This document shows, in pieces, positions 24,846 to 33,654 of a stretch of 64,000 nucleotides of DNA. Location of the stretch: positions 62,001 to 126,000 of the forward strand of contig NZ_JMIP02000017.1 of the NCBI RefSeq assembly GCF_000691505.1. Direction: 5' to 3'. The notes below the pieces were generated by a model that worked only from the letters and a program-made list of their open reading frames with translations, did no database searches and was not told the DNA's origin. Position 1 is the stretch's first letter. Every line of letters starts with the position of its first letter. Both the position numbers and the translations under genes were made by a program. The stretch comes from Halostagnicola sp. A56. Lineage in GTDB: Archaea; Halobacteriota; Halobacteria; Halobacteriales; Natrialbaceae.

Positions 24846-25988
24846 TCAGCGTCGGCGGAGCGCGAACGCGCTCGCCGCGAGTATGGCCGCGACAGCGATC
24901 GGAACGCCGAATCCGGGAATCGGTTCGCCGGCAGTCGAGTCGTCGCCGTCGTCGCTCGAGTTACTGGCTTCGCCGGGGTCGTACACCCGTTGTTCCTCGT
25001 CGACTTCCGTCAGGTCCGCCTCGATTTCGGCGTAGGCGTCCGGGTAGACGTTCTGGACGATCTCTTCGATCGCGAAGACGACCCGCGGGGCGGGTTGGCT
25101 CATCGCGTTGTCGTCGACGGCCATCACGTTCCCCTCAGCGTAGGCCGTCGTGTTCTCAACCCCCGAAGTGAACGGATACTCGTCCTCCGAACCGGTGGGG
25201 TGTATGATCCAGTCGGGGTCTTCCGCAACGATCCGTTCCGGGTCGATTTCGCCCCACGATATTTCGAGACCGACTCGCTCGGCGATGTTCTCGACGCCGG
25301 CAGTGGTGAGCACCTCGTGCTGGAAGGAGTTCGTCCCGGTAGTATAGCCCTTGCGCATGTCGTAGAACGCGAGCGGTCGATCCTCGGCGTCGTCGGCCGT
25401 CGCGTTCTCGAGCAGGTCGATGCGTTCGTCCATCCACTCGACCGTCTGCACCGCGCCGTCGCACTCGCCGACCAGTTCGCCGGTGGTGAGGACGTTCTCC
25501 TGAACGTCCTCAATCGAGTTGCCTTCGCCGAAGACGTAGATGTCGAGTCCGGTCTCGCGAAGTTTCGCAATGTCCTCGTCGAGCGTTGCGTTCGCCACGA
25601 GGACGAGGTCGGGATCGAGCGCGACGAGTTGTTCGTAGCGGACCTCGTACTCCGCGTTCATAACGGCCGTTCTGTCCCCCATCTCGAGGTCGGCAGTCGC
25701 CGGCGTATCGGGCATTCCGGTCAGTCGATCCTCGGCACCGATTTCGAACATCGTCTGCGCGTCGCTCGGCTGGAGCGCGACGACAGACTCGGGCGCTTGC
25801 TCGAGCGAGATCGTCTCGCCCGTCGCGTCGGTAAACTCTGCGGGGAACTCACACTGCGCGTCTGTCGCACTGGTCGCCCCCAACCGCTCGTTCGGGTCGG
25901 CTTCCGCGGATACATCGGCCGCGGCCAGTGGCGCGAACCCCGAGGTAACGAGCGTAATGGTCAATAATACTGCCAGTTTCCGTTGCAT
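24846..25988 (-). CDS. btuF: Cobalamin ABC transporter substrate-binding protein BtuF, PGF-CTERM anchored
   Basis: 380 aa. A Sec signal peptide (MQRKLAVLLTITLVTSGFAP) is followed by the BtuF/FhuD fold with SVVALQPSDAQTMFEIGAEDRLTG and LVALDPDLVLVANA. After an Asp/Ser linker comes a C-terminal PGFGVPIAVAAILAASAFALRRR-type PGF-CTERM tail, processed by archaeosortase and lipid-anchored. It captures corrinoid outside the cell for BtuCD. The start at 25988 is set by the signal peptide. It is divergent from btuC, with only 61 nt between, so one control region could serve both. Confidence 0.87.
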   Translation of the reverse strand: MQRKLAVLLTITLVTSGFAPLAAADVSAEADPNERLGATSATDAQCEFPAEFTDATGETISLEQAPESVVALQPSDAQTMFEIGAEDRLTGMPDTPATADLEMGDRTAVMNAEYEVRYEQLVALDPDLVLVANATLDEDIAKLRETGLDIYVFGEGNSIEDVQENVLTTGELVGECDGAVQTVEWMDERIDLLENATADDAEDRPLAFYDMRKGYTTGTNSFQHEVLTTAGVENIAERVGLEISWGEIDPERIVAEDPDWIIHPTGSEDEYPFTSGVENTTAYAEGNVMAVDDNAMSQPAPRVVFAIEEIVQNVYPDAYAEIEADLTEVDEEQRVYDPGEASNSSDDGDDSTAGEPIPGFGVPIAVAAILAASAFALRRR

Positions 25989-26000
25989 TCGGCTGTGTAT

Positions 26001-26044
26001 CCACGGTACTTCAACAAATATTTGGCTACTCCAACCGTGGTTGG
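26001..26044. promoter_or_regulatory. Inverted repeats in the btuF-btuC divergent control region
   Basis: CCACGGT (26001-26007) is matched by ACCGTGG (26034-26040), flanking the AT-rich CAACAAATATTTGG. A second perfect pair CCAAC/GTTGG (26031-26035, 26040-26044) overlaps the right arm. The placement between two divergent starts suits an operator. Confidence 0.45.
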
Positions 26045-26049
26045 TGTCG

Positions 26050-27180
26050 ATGAAACGATCGGTCCGGACCGTGTCCTGGTCGGCCGGCTTGGGGAGTCTC
26101 CTCGTCGCGGTCGTCATCGTCAGCGCGGGACTCGGATCGGTCTGGATCGAACCGCAGATCGTCGCGAAGGCGATTCTCAACGCGATAGTCATTCCCGCGG
26201 GCGTCGAGATCGAACGCGCCGCCGTGCCGCTGGTCGGTGGGTCGATTCCGTTCCCTGACCCAACGTATGCGAGCGTCTTTTCGTTCGACATCGCGACGAC
26301 GGACCAGGTCATCGTCGAAACGCTTCGCCTTCCCCGGATCGCGCTGGCCGCGACGGTCGGGTTCGCGCTTGCGGCCGCCGGAACCGTGATGCAGGGGTTC
26401 TTCCGGAACCCGCTGGCCGACCCCTCCATAATCGGCGTCTCCTCGGGAGCGGCCGCGGGCGCGGTCGCGGCGATCGCGTTTCCCGCGCTGATTCCGTTCG
26501 GCGGTCTGCACTTCGCCGCGTTCGTCGGCGCGCTCGGAACCGCCTTTCTGGTCTACGCGATCGCGACCGACGGCGGGCGGACCCCCGTCGCGACGCTGCT
26601 GCTGGCGGGGATCGCCGTGCAGGCGTTTCTCGGCGCGGCCATCTCCTACATGCTCGTCTACAGCGGCGACGACCTGCGGGAAGCGACCGTGTGGATGATG
26701 GGCCACCTCCAGAACAGTTCCTGGGGCGACGTCGGGTTCGCGCTGCCGGTCACGCTCGTCGGCGTCCTCATCCTCGGCGGCTTCACTCGAGAGATGAACG
26801 TCCTCCTGCTCGGCGAGGAGGACGCACAGCACCTCGGCGTCAACGTCGAGCGAACGAAGTTACTCTTGCTCGCGCTCGCGAGCATCGTCACGGCGGCGGG
26901 AGTCGCGGTCGCGGGCGTCATCGGCTTCGTCGGGTTGGTCGTCCCGCACATCATGCGACTGCTCGTCGGCCCCGATCACCGAATCTTGCTCCCAACGAGT
27001 ACGCTCGCCGGCGGCTCCTTTCTCGTCGCAACGGATACGATCGCGCGACTGGACTCGGTGTCGCTGCCGCTCGGAATCGAATTCGGAATGCCCGTCGTCC
27101 CCGTCGGCATCGTCACCGCGGCGCTTGGCGCACCGTTTTTCCTGTTCTTGCTCACCCGACGCGAGGTGCATTCGGTATGA
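26050..27180 (+). CDS. btuC: Cobalamin ABC transporter permease BtuC
   Basis: 376 aa FecCD-type permease with about ten transmembrane helices. Family motifs are RLPRIALAATVGFALAAAGTVMQGFFRNPLADPSIIGVSSGAA and GFVGLVVPHIMRLLVGPDHR. It forms the membrane channel for corrinoid uptake. The ATG at 26050 follows the short divergent promoter region, and the stop overlaps the btuD start by four bases. Confidence 0.93.
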   Translation: MKRSVRTVSWSAGLGSLLVAVVIVSAGLGSVWIEPQIVAKAILNAIVIPAGVEIERAAVPLVGGSIPFPDPTYASVFSFDIATTDQVIVETLRLPRIALAATVGFALAAAGTVMQGFFRNPLADPSIIGVSSGAAAGAVAAIAFPALIPFGGLHFAAFVGALGTAFLVYAIATDGGRTPVATLLLAGIAVQAFLGAAISYMLVYSGDDLREATVWMMGHLQNSSWGDVGFALPVTLVGVLILGGFTREMNVLLLGEEDAQHLGVNVERTKLLLLALASIVTAAGVAVAGVIGFVGLVVPHIMRLLVGPDHRILLPTSTLAGGSFLVATDTIARLDSVSLPLGIEFGMPVVPVGIVTAALGAPFFLFLLTRREVHSV

Positions 27181-28559
27181 CCGACAGTGAGGACGCCGCT
27201 TCCGGTCCGATCGCCGTCGAACGCGTCGATCTCTCGTTCGGCGACGTGAGCGTTCTCGAGAACGTCTCGCTCACCATCGAATCTGGCGAATTCGTCGGAC
27301 TCGTCGGGCCGAACGGGGCCGGCAAAACGACGTTATTACGTGCGATAAGCGGCGCGCTCGAGCCCGATACCGGACGAGTCACGATCGACGACGTCGATAT
27401 TCACGACGTGTCGTCCCGGGCCTCGAGTCGGCTCGTCTCCGTCGTCCCGCAGGACACGAGCCTCTCGTTTTCATTTTCCGTCCGCGATGTCGTCGAGATG
27501 GGGCGATATCCGCACCGGTCGCGGTTCTCGCCGCCGACGCAGGCGGATCGGGACGCGATCGATCGAGCCCTCGAGCGGACCCGAACCGAGGCGCTCGCGG
27601 ATCGGCCGATCGACGAGATCAGCGGCGGACAGCGCCAGCGCGTCGTCCTCGCCAGAGCCGTCGCACAGGAAACGCCCGCGCTCTTGCTCGACGAACCGAC
27701 GGGGAGTCTCGACATCAACCATCAGATCGAGACCCTCGAGTTGGTTCGGGAGCTGGTCGAGAGCGGCCGGGCGGTCTGTGCGGCCATCCACGATCTGGAT
27801 CTGGCGGCGCGATACTGTGACCGACTGGTGATGCTCGCCGACGGCGGGGTTCGCCGAACGGGATCGCCGGCGGACGTGCTCTCCGCGGACACGCTCTCGG
27901 ACGTGTTCGATTCGAACGCAGCCGTCACCGAGAATCCGGTTACCGGAACCGAGACGGTTACGGCGCTTCCCGCCACTGAGAGTTCCGCTCGTGACGACGG
28001 CGAAGCGGCCGGTTCCGAACCCTCGATTCCCCCTGAAACTCCCGATCGCGTCCACATCCTCGGCTCCGGGTCGGCGGCGACGGGCGTGCTCGCGCGGTTG
28101 CACAACGCGGGCGTTCGAACCTCTCTCGGCCCGATTCCGAGCGGGGATATCGCGGCGGAAACAGCGCGCCGGCTCGAGAGAGACCGAATCGAAGTGCCAC
28201 CGTTCGATTCGGTCTCAGAGAGTGATATCGCGGCGTTCGAAGCGGCTGTGACCGCCAGCGACGCGGTGGTCCTCGCCGATGTCACGGTGAGTTCGGGGAA
28301 CCAACTCCTTCTCGAGAAACTACCGGCCGGAACGCCGCTCGTCGTCGTCGAGACGCGGCCGTTCGAGGACCGACACTTCGCCGGCGACGAGGCGAGGCGA
28401 CTGTATGATGAGTGTTGTTCGCGCGCACGCGAGGCGGATTCGGCGGGCGTCCTCGAGGCCGTTTCGTGGGCGGTCGCGAAACACGACGAGTCGATCGATC
28501 CTGAAAAAGAGGACACGGGGTCGACGAACTCGACGACCGGAACGGCCCGGACGAACTGA
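27177..28559 (+). CDS. btuD: Cobalamin ABC transporter ATPase BtuD with extra C-terminal domain
   Basis: 460 aa. The ABC ATPase occupies residues about 12-250: Walker A GPNGAGKT (44-51), signature ISGGQRQR (148-155), Walker B with LLLDEP (168-173) and the switch His in AAIHDLDLA. A polar linker (about 258-290) leads to an extra domain of about 165 residues beginning VHILGSGSAATGVLARLHNAG, which looks like a Rossmann-type fold. Typical BtuD is about 250 residues, so this is a long fusion. The extra domain may sense or chaperone corrinoid or nucleotide (inference). Confidence 0.9.
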   Translation: MTDSEDAASGPIAVERVDLSFGDVSVLENVSLTIESGEFVGLVGPNGAGKTTLLRAISGALEPDTGRVTIDDVDIHDVSSRASSRLVSVVPQDTSLSFSFSVRDVVEMGRYPHRSRFSPPTQADRDAIDRALERTRTEALADRPIDEISGGQRQRVVLARAVAQETPALLLDEPTGSLDINHQIETLELVRELVESGRAVCAAIHDLDLAARYCDRLVMLADGGVRRTGSPADVLSADTLSDVFDSNAAVTENPVTGTETVTALPATESSARDDGEAAGSEPSIPPETPDRVHILGSGSAATGVLARLHNAGVRTSLGPIPSGDIAAETARRLERDRIEVPPFDSVSESDIAAFEAAVTASDAVVLADVTVSSGNQLLLEKLPAGTPLVVVETRPFEDRHFAGDEARRLYDECCSRAREADSAGVLEAVSWAVAKHDESIDPEKEDTGSTNSTTGTARTN

Positions 28560-28595
28560 ACGGTTTTTTACCCGTCGGACACCCAGTGACCGACA

Positions 28596-30518
28596 ATGAC
28601 TGAGGACGAGTACGACTACGAAGCACTCGGACTCGTCGCCGGACTCGAGATTCACCAGCAACTCGATACGGCGACGAAGCTGTTCTGTGAGTGCCCGACA
28701 GCGATTCGCGAACCCGAAGACACAACGCGTCAGTTCACCCGCTACCTCCATCCGACGCGCAGCGAACTCGGCGAACTCGACGACGCCGCCGTCGAGGAGA
28801 GCATGGTCGAACGCGAGTTTACCTACCTCGCCTACGACTCGACGTGTCTCGTCGAAGCCGACGACGAGCCCCCACATCGACTGGACGACGAGGCTCTCGA
28901 GACCACGCTCGAGGTGGCCCAGCTGATGGACATGAATCCGGTCGATCAGGCCCACGTCATGCGAAAGATCGTCGTCGACGGATCGAACACGTCGGGCTTC
29001 CAGCGCTCGACGCTGATCGCGACCGGCGGAGAGATCGAGACGAGCGACGGCGCGGTCGGAATCGAGGACCTCCTGCTCGAGGAAGAGAGCGCCCAGCGCG
29101 TCGAGGAGACGGACGACGGCGTCACCTACAGTCTCGATCGGCTCGGGATTCCGCTGGTCGAAATCGGCACCAGTCCGGACATTCGTTCGCCAGAGCAGGC
29201 GCTCGAGGCAGCGGAACGAATCGGGATGTTGCTCCGCTCGACGGGGAAAGTAAAGCGCGGACTCGGAACGATCCGCCAGGACGTCAACGTCTCCATCGAG
29301 GACGGTGCGCGCGTCGAGATCAAGGGCGTCCAGAGCCTCGACGACATCGACGACATCGTCCGCAACGAGGTCCGGCGACAGGCGAAGCTCGTCGAAATTG
29401 TCGACGAACTCGACGAGCGGGATGCGGACGTTGGCGAGACACAGACCGTGACGGAGGTCTTCGAAGGGACGGACAGCGGCGTGATCGGCGGCGCGCTTTC
29501 GGCCGGCGGATCGGTAACTGCCGTTCCGCTGTACGGATTCGACGGTATCGTCGGACGCGAAATCGCGCCCGATCGCCGGCTCGGAACCGAATTCTCGGAT
29601 CACGCCAAACGCCACGGGGCGGGCGGGATCTTCCACACCGACGAGCTCCCGGCCTACGGCGTGACCGAAGCGGAAATCGAGTCGCTTCGGGATGCGGTCG
29701 GCGCCGGAGAGAACGATGCCGTCGCCATCGTCGCCGCCGAGACGGCCGTCGCGGAATCGGCCATCGAGGCCGTCGCGGACCGCGCTCGGACCGCACTCGA
29801 GGGCGTCCCCGAGGAGACTCGCGGGGCGAACGACGACGGGACGACCCGGTACCTCCGTCCGCTGCCCGGCGCCGCGCGGATGTACCCCGAAACTGACGTT
29901 CCGCCGGTCGAACCTGACCCGAGCGACGTCCCCGAGCCAGAGCTCCTGACCGAGAAAGTCGAACGCTACCAAGAGGAGTACGGCCTCGGCGAGGGGCTGG
30001 CCGAGCAGGTCGCCTACGGAACCCACATGCCCTTCTTCGAAGAAGTGGTGGCAGACGGCGTTTCCGCGAGTGACGCGAGCGGCGGCTCGTCGGACTCGTC
30101 CGATGGCATCGATCCGACGCTGGCCGCGACGACCCTCGAGTCGACGCTGACCGAACTCAGACGCGACGACGTGCCGGTCGATCAGTTGACCGACGATCAT
30201 CTCGAGGGCGTACTCGAGATGGCCGAGAGTGGGGAGCTACCGAACGAGGGGATCCCGGATCTGCTCTCGGTGCTCGCGAAAGAGCCCGACCAGTCGCCGG
30301 CGGCTGCCGCAGAGGACGCGGGACTCGGATCCGCCGGCGAGGACGAGGTTCGGGAAACGATCGTCGAAGTCGTCGAGCGAAACGAGGATCAGGTCGAACA
30401 AGAGGGTATGCAGGCCTTCTCCGGATTGATGGGCGAGTGTATGGGCGCGCTCCGCGGAAAGGCGGACGGCGACCTCGTGAGCGAACTGCTCCGCGAAGAA
30501 ATTCAGAAGCGAGCCTGA
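28596..30518 (+). CDS. gatE: Glu-tRNA(Gln) amidotransferase subunit E
   Basis: 640 aa. Starts with the GatB/GatE kinase-like domain (GLEIHQQLDTATKLFCEC, near-universal in the family). GatE-specific inserts include an AspRS-like GAD domain around GVIGGALSAGGSVTAVPL. LPGAARMYPETDVPPV and a YqeY-like tail (EGMQAFSGLMGECMG) follow. With GatD it converts Glu-tRNA(Gln) to Gln-tRNA(Gln) in Archaea. It starts 36 nt after the btuD stop and is preceded by a T-rich stretch. Confidence 0.95.
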   Translation: MTEDEYDYEALGLVAGLEIHQQLDTATKLFCECPTAIREPEDTTRQFTRYLHPTRSELGELDDAAVEESMVEREFTYLAYDSTCLVEADDEPPHRLDDEALETTLEVAQLMDMNPVDQAHVMRKIVVDGSNTSGFQRSTLIATGGEIETSDGAVGIEDLLLEEESAQRVEETDDGVTYSLDRLGIPLVEIGTSPDIRSPEQALEAAERIGMLLRSTGKVKRGLGTIRQDVNVSIEDGARVEIKGVQSLDDIDDIVRNEVRRQAKLVEIVDELDERDADVGETQTVTEVFEGTDSGVIGGALSAGGSVTAVPLYGFDGIVGREIAPDRRLGTEFSDHAKRHGAGGIFHTDELPAYGVTEAEIESLRDAVGAGENDAVAIVAAETAVAESAIEAVADRARTALEGVPEETRGANDDGTTRYLRPLPGAARMYPETDVPPVEPDPSDVPEPELLTEKVERYQEEYGLGEGLAEQVAYGTHMPFFEEVVADGVSASDASGGSSDSSDGIDPTLAATTLESTLTELRRDDVPVDQLTDDHLEGVLEMAESGELPNEGIPDLLSVLAKEPDQSPAAAAEDAGLGSAGEDEVRETIVEVVERNEDQVEQEGMQAFSGLMGECMGALRGKADGDLVSELLREEIQKRA

Positions 30519-30558
30519 TCGGGCTCTACCCGGTAACGGGTCTGAACGATCGTGCTCG

Positions 30559-31320
30559 TTATCGATCCGAACGCTCGTCCGATTCCTGCAGGTCGGGCCG
30601 CTCGGTCGCCCGTCGCAGCAATCCGAGAAACGTGTTGACTTCTCCTTCCGTCGGATCGGCTCTGCCGTACACGCGGCGGATCATCCGCATCGTCTTCTCG
30701 CGTTTCTCCTCGGGATGGTTTAGTTCGGCGAGCAGGTCGCCCCACTGATCGTAGAGTCGCTCGAGCAGCGGTTCCGGTGCGCGAACGCGCGTTTTGTCCG
30801 GGAGTTGCGTGTCGCCATCGGCGAGCGCGAGCGAGCGGAGTTCGTAGAGCGTGATCGTCGCCGCCTGTCCGAGGTTGAGCGCAGGGTACTCGGCGCTCGC
30901 GGGGATCGAACATATCTCGTCGATTCGGCTCAGCTCCTCGTTCGTGAGGCCGACGCGTTCGCGACCGAAGACGAGAACCGTGGGGGCGTCGACGGTGGGC
31001 AACCGTTCGGCGAGTTCGGCGGGCGTCGAGTACGGAAACCGAACGTGGTGTTCGTCGTCCTCGTTCGTGACGGCCGTACACCCGATCGTGTGGTAGTTCT
31101 CCACAAGATCGTCGAACGAGAGCTCAGTTGCGTTGGGCAAGATGTCGTCTCGAGCGTGTCCAGCGAACCCGTACGCTTCGCCGTCCGGATCGAGTTCCGG
31201 CGGATCGACCAGCAGTAAGTCCTCGAAACCGAAGTTCTTCATCGCTCGAGCGATGGTGCCCACGTTCCCCGGTGTCTCAGCGTCGACGACGGCGACGGCA
31301 GGCGGATCCCGCGTGTCCAT
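30559..31320 (-). CDS. SpoU/TrmH-family RNA 2'-O-methyltransferase (TrmJ-like)
   Basis: 253 aa from the ATG at 31320 (MDTRDPPAVAVVDAETPGNVG). SPOUT knot motifs are ETPGNVGTIARAMKNFG, LVFGRERVGLTNEEL and PALNLGQAATITLYEL. These bind SAM in the trefoil knot. The subgroup resembles TrmJ, which methylates position 32 of the tRNA anticodon loop, but another RNA is possible. The C-terminal helical extension (RVRAPEPLLERLYDQWGDLL) is common in this group. It is transcribed away from the origin-like region. Confidence 0.85.
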   Translation of the reverse strand: MDTRDPPAVAVVDAETPGNVGTIARAMKNFGFEDLLLVDPPELDPDGEAYGFAGHARDDILPNATELSFDDLVENYHTIGCTAVTNEDDEHHVRFPYSTPAELAERLPTVDAPTVLVFGRERVGLTNEELSRIDEICSIPASAEYPALNLGQAATITLYELRSLALADGDTQLPDKTRVRAPEPLLERLYDQWGDLLAELNHPEEKREKTMRMIRRVYGRADPTEGEVNTFLGLLRRATERPDLQESDERSDR

Positions 31321-31436
31321 GTACTCGGCTATTCGTGGACAGGGAAAAGAAGTCTGTTCGGAGCGAAGATCGAAGTGGGAATAATCGAAGTAGAGAGTTG
31401 CTAACATACATACTACTACTAACTGTTGTCAACTAC

Positions 31437-31464
31437 CTAGGCTAGTCTAGGTAAACTAGCCTAG
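31437..31464. repeat. Perfect 10-bp inverted repeat in the origin-like region
   Basis: Arms CTAGGCTAGT (31437-31446) and ACTAGCCTAG (31455-31464) with an 8-nt spacer. It is unusually rich in CTAG, a tetranucleotide that is generally rare in genomes. Confidence 0.85.
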
Positions 31465-31643
31465 TAAACAGCACTAGAGCGTGCGGTGTGCAATCCAGCG
31501 GAGCTGTGCAACGTATCGGAATGAGTTGATGGGAGATACTGTTCTACGGATGGAACTATTCTAGAGATATTGGTCCGTTTTGCCTTTGAGGCATCAATTT
31601 GTGAGCCGTTCTGTTCTGTGTGGCTGTTTTGTGTGACTACTTT

Positions 31644-31675
31644 GAGGGGGGACACACCTGCATCGCGTTTGTAAC
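31644..31675 (+). repeat. ORB-like repeat copy A
   Basis: G-rich block followed by ACACACC and the core TCGCGTTTGTAAC. It pairs with copy C in inverted orientation. Confidence 0.7.
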
Positions 31676-31700
31676 GGCGAATGTGTGTGGGGGTTCTGTT

Positions 31701-31730
31701 TTGGAACACACCTCTGTCGCGGATGTAAAT
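31701..31730 (+). repeat. ORB-like repeat copy B
   Basis: TTGGAACACACCTCTGTCGC followed by GGATGTAAAT. It has the same orientation and spacing of motifs as copy A. Confidence 0.65.
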
Positions 31731-31798
31731 ATGTCTATAGAATGAGGGTAAAGCGCCAGATTCGGGGGGTCTCTACTACCCCCACCCCCACATTTGGC

Positions 31799-31830
31799 GT
31801 TACAAACGCGACGGGGGTGTGTGTCCCCTC
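31799..31830 (-). repeat. ORB-like repeat copy C
   Basis: On the plus strand it reads GTTACAAACGCGACGGGGGT and then GTGTGTCCCCTC. Its reverse complement matches copy A over the core TCGCGTTTGTAAC, with the G-rich block. Confidence 0.7.
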
Positions 31831-32023
31831 GTTGCACAATCTCGAGTCCAGCTATCGCTCGAGTGGCTGTCTCACCTGCTCGAGCGTTGATTTTCCCGTT
31901 CATCGCTTTAGTTTGGGACCAGTTGGCATTGTCACGTTGTTACCACGGTGGTCAATCTCGAAGCTCTCTCGAATACTCACCTGTGTTCTCGCCCTTCCGT
32001 TCTCGCATCCATCCATCAACACA

Positions 32024-32054
32024 GTTACACGCGCGACACTGGTGTGGGGGTGTC
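32024..32054 (-). repeat. ORB-like repeat copy D
   Basis: On the plus strand it reads GTTACACGCGCGACACTGGT and then GTGGGGGTGTC. The reverse complement carries TGTCGCGCGTGTAAC. Confidence 0.65.
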
Positions 32055-32167
32055 GATGGAGACAACCTACGGCACGACACGGAGAGACATAGAAACGCGA
32101 TAGAAGCAACTCTCCCGAGATGGCCTAATTATCTACATTTGGGACCTAACGAAGGGTTGCATATAAC

Positions 32168-32196
32168 ATTTACACACGCGAGGCAACCCTATGGGT
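32168..32196 (-). repeat. ORB-like repeat copy E (degenerate) with overlapping 8-bp inverted repeat
   Basis: Plus strand ATTTACACACGCGAGGC; the reverse complement has TCGCGTGTGTAAAT. Its GCAACCCT (32183-32190) also pairs perfectly with AGGGTTGC at 32153-32160. Confidence 0.5.
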
Positions 32197-32232
32197 TTAT
32201 CTTATCCCAATTAGTATTCCCGCAGTATTGGA

Positions 32233-33495
32233 ATGTCCTCCAACGATGACCGGGACCCGCTCTTTCGCTACGACGATCCGATCTTCGCCGACGAGCGTTT
32301 GCTTGAGATCACGCACCTTCCGGGACCTGATCGGATCGTCGGACGAGACGAGCAGATGCAGCGGGTCGCCGACGCACTCAATCCGGCGGTGTTCGGGAGC
32401 GAGCCAAACCACCTGTTTATCTTCGGGAAGACGGGTACCGGGAAATCGCTCATCTCGCGATCCGTCACCCAGCGAGTGATTACCGAGGCCGAACGCGACG
32501 GCGTCACGGTCAAGTACGCCTTCATCGACTGTGGCGAGCAAAACACCGAAGCGTCGGTCGTCAAAACGATCGCCCAGATCATCAACGAGCCCGATAACAG
32601 CGGTATCACGGTTCCAGACCGCGGGCTCGGAACCGGGGACTACTACAAGCGACTCTGGCAGACGATCGATCACTGTACCGACGTAACGATCGTTATCCTC
32701 GACGAAATCGATATGCTTGAGGACGACGAGATCCTCCGAAAGCTCTCGCGGGCCGGCGAAAACCGACGAATTTCGGACGCGGCGATCGGGATTGTCGGCA
32801 TCTCGAACAAGATCGATTTCCCCGATCACCTCTCCGAGCGGGTCAAGTCCAGTCTCTCGCGAGACGAACTCGTCTTTTCGCCCTACGATGCGAACCAACT
32901 GATTGAGATCCTCGAGAAACGTCAGGACGCCTTCCACGACAGCGTGCTCGAGGACGACGTGATTCCGCTGACCTCCGCGCTCGCGGCCCAGGAACACGGC
33001 GACGCGCGAAAGGCGATCGACATTCTTCGAAACGCGGGTCGGCTCGCGAAGAAACAAAACGACGCGCGGGTCACCGCCGAAAACGTCCGCGAGGCGAAAG
33101 AGAAGACCGAAGCCGACCGGTTCAACGAACTGATCGAAGGGTCACCCCAGCAGGCGAAAGCGATCCTGTACGCGCTGACGGTATTGACCCAGAACAGTTC
33201 CCAGAAGGAGTTCCCGACGAAGATAATCTACAACCAGTACAAGGAACTGGCGCGACGCCTCGATTTCGACATCCTCTCGGAACGACGCGTCCAGGAAATC
33301 CTGCAGGAACAGAACTTCCTCAACGTGATCCAGTCCGAGCGAACCGGCCGCGGCCGCGGTCGCGGCGCGCACGCGAAACACCGACTGCTCGAGAATCCGT
33401 CGATCGTCGAGAAGGTGCTCCTGCGAGATTCCCGGCTTGCACTGCTCGACGAAAACGCGGATACCGAGACACAGGAGACGCCCTCCGGGAGGTAA
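32233..33495 (+). CDS. orc1: Orc1/Cdc6 family replication initiator
   Basis: 420 aa AAA+ ATPase. Walker A is GKTGTGKS (residues 65-72), Walker B VILDEIDML, and sensor regions follow. The C terminus holds a winged helix (KIIYNQYKELARRLDFDILSERRVQEILQEQ) that binds ORB repeats. It melts the origin and recruits the MCM helicase. The ATG at 32233 is the first in frame. It lies right beside a set of inverted repeats, so it most likely serves the local origin. The Arg/Gly-rich stretch near residue 375 is ordinary for the family. Confidence 0.94.
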   Translation: MSSNDDRDPLFRYDDPIFADERLLEITHLPGPDRIVGRDEQMQRVADALNPAVFGSEPNHLFIFGKTGTGKSLISRSVTQRVITEAERDGVTVKYAFIDCGEQNTEASVVKTIAQIINEPDNSGITVPDRGLGTGDYYKRLWQTIDHCTDVTIVILDEIDMLEDDEILRKLSRAGENRRISDAAIGIVGISNKIDFPDHLSERVKSSLSRDELVFSPYDANQLIEILEKRQDAFHDSVLEDDVIPLTSALAAQEHGDARKAIDILRNAGRLAKKQNDARVTAENVREAKEKTEADRFNELIEGSPQQAKAILYALTVLTQNSSQKEFPTKIIYNQYKELARRLDFDILSERRVQEILQEQNFLNVIQSERTGRGRGRGAHAKHRLLENPSIVEKVLLRDSRLALLDENADTETQETPSGR

Positions 33496-33654
33496 CCCCT
33501 CCGAACGATTCCGGTCAGCGACGCTCTTCGGAGGATTCTCATTTCGGAGGAGCAATATTCCACAGAAGTCCCACGCCTGGCCGCTCGGCGATACCGTTCG
33601 GACCGAATCGGCCGGTACCGCGATACCTTTTTGTCTTCCGTCCTCACTGTAGGT

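Larger units (their letters stand above)
31390..32232. other. Probable replication origin region upstream of orc1/cdc6
   Basis: About 840 nt without a credible gene. It contains five copies of an ORB-like repeat sharing TCGCG-N2-TGTAA. Two (31644-31675, 31701-31730) are on the plus strand and three (31799-31830, 32024-32054, 32168-32196) on the minus strand. It also contains a perfect 10-bp palindrome (31437-31464) and AT-rich DNA around 32120-32170. It directly abuts an orc1/cdc6 gene. This is the normal organisation of haloarchaeal origins. Origin activity itself is inferred. Confidence 0.72.

Noticed and set aside
31685-32092. Several ORFs of 80-150 codons in the origin-like region
   Set aside because: They overlap each other on both strands, cross all the inverted repeats, and lack acidic composition.
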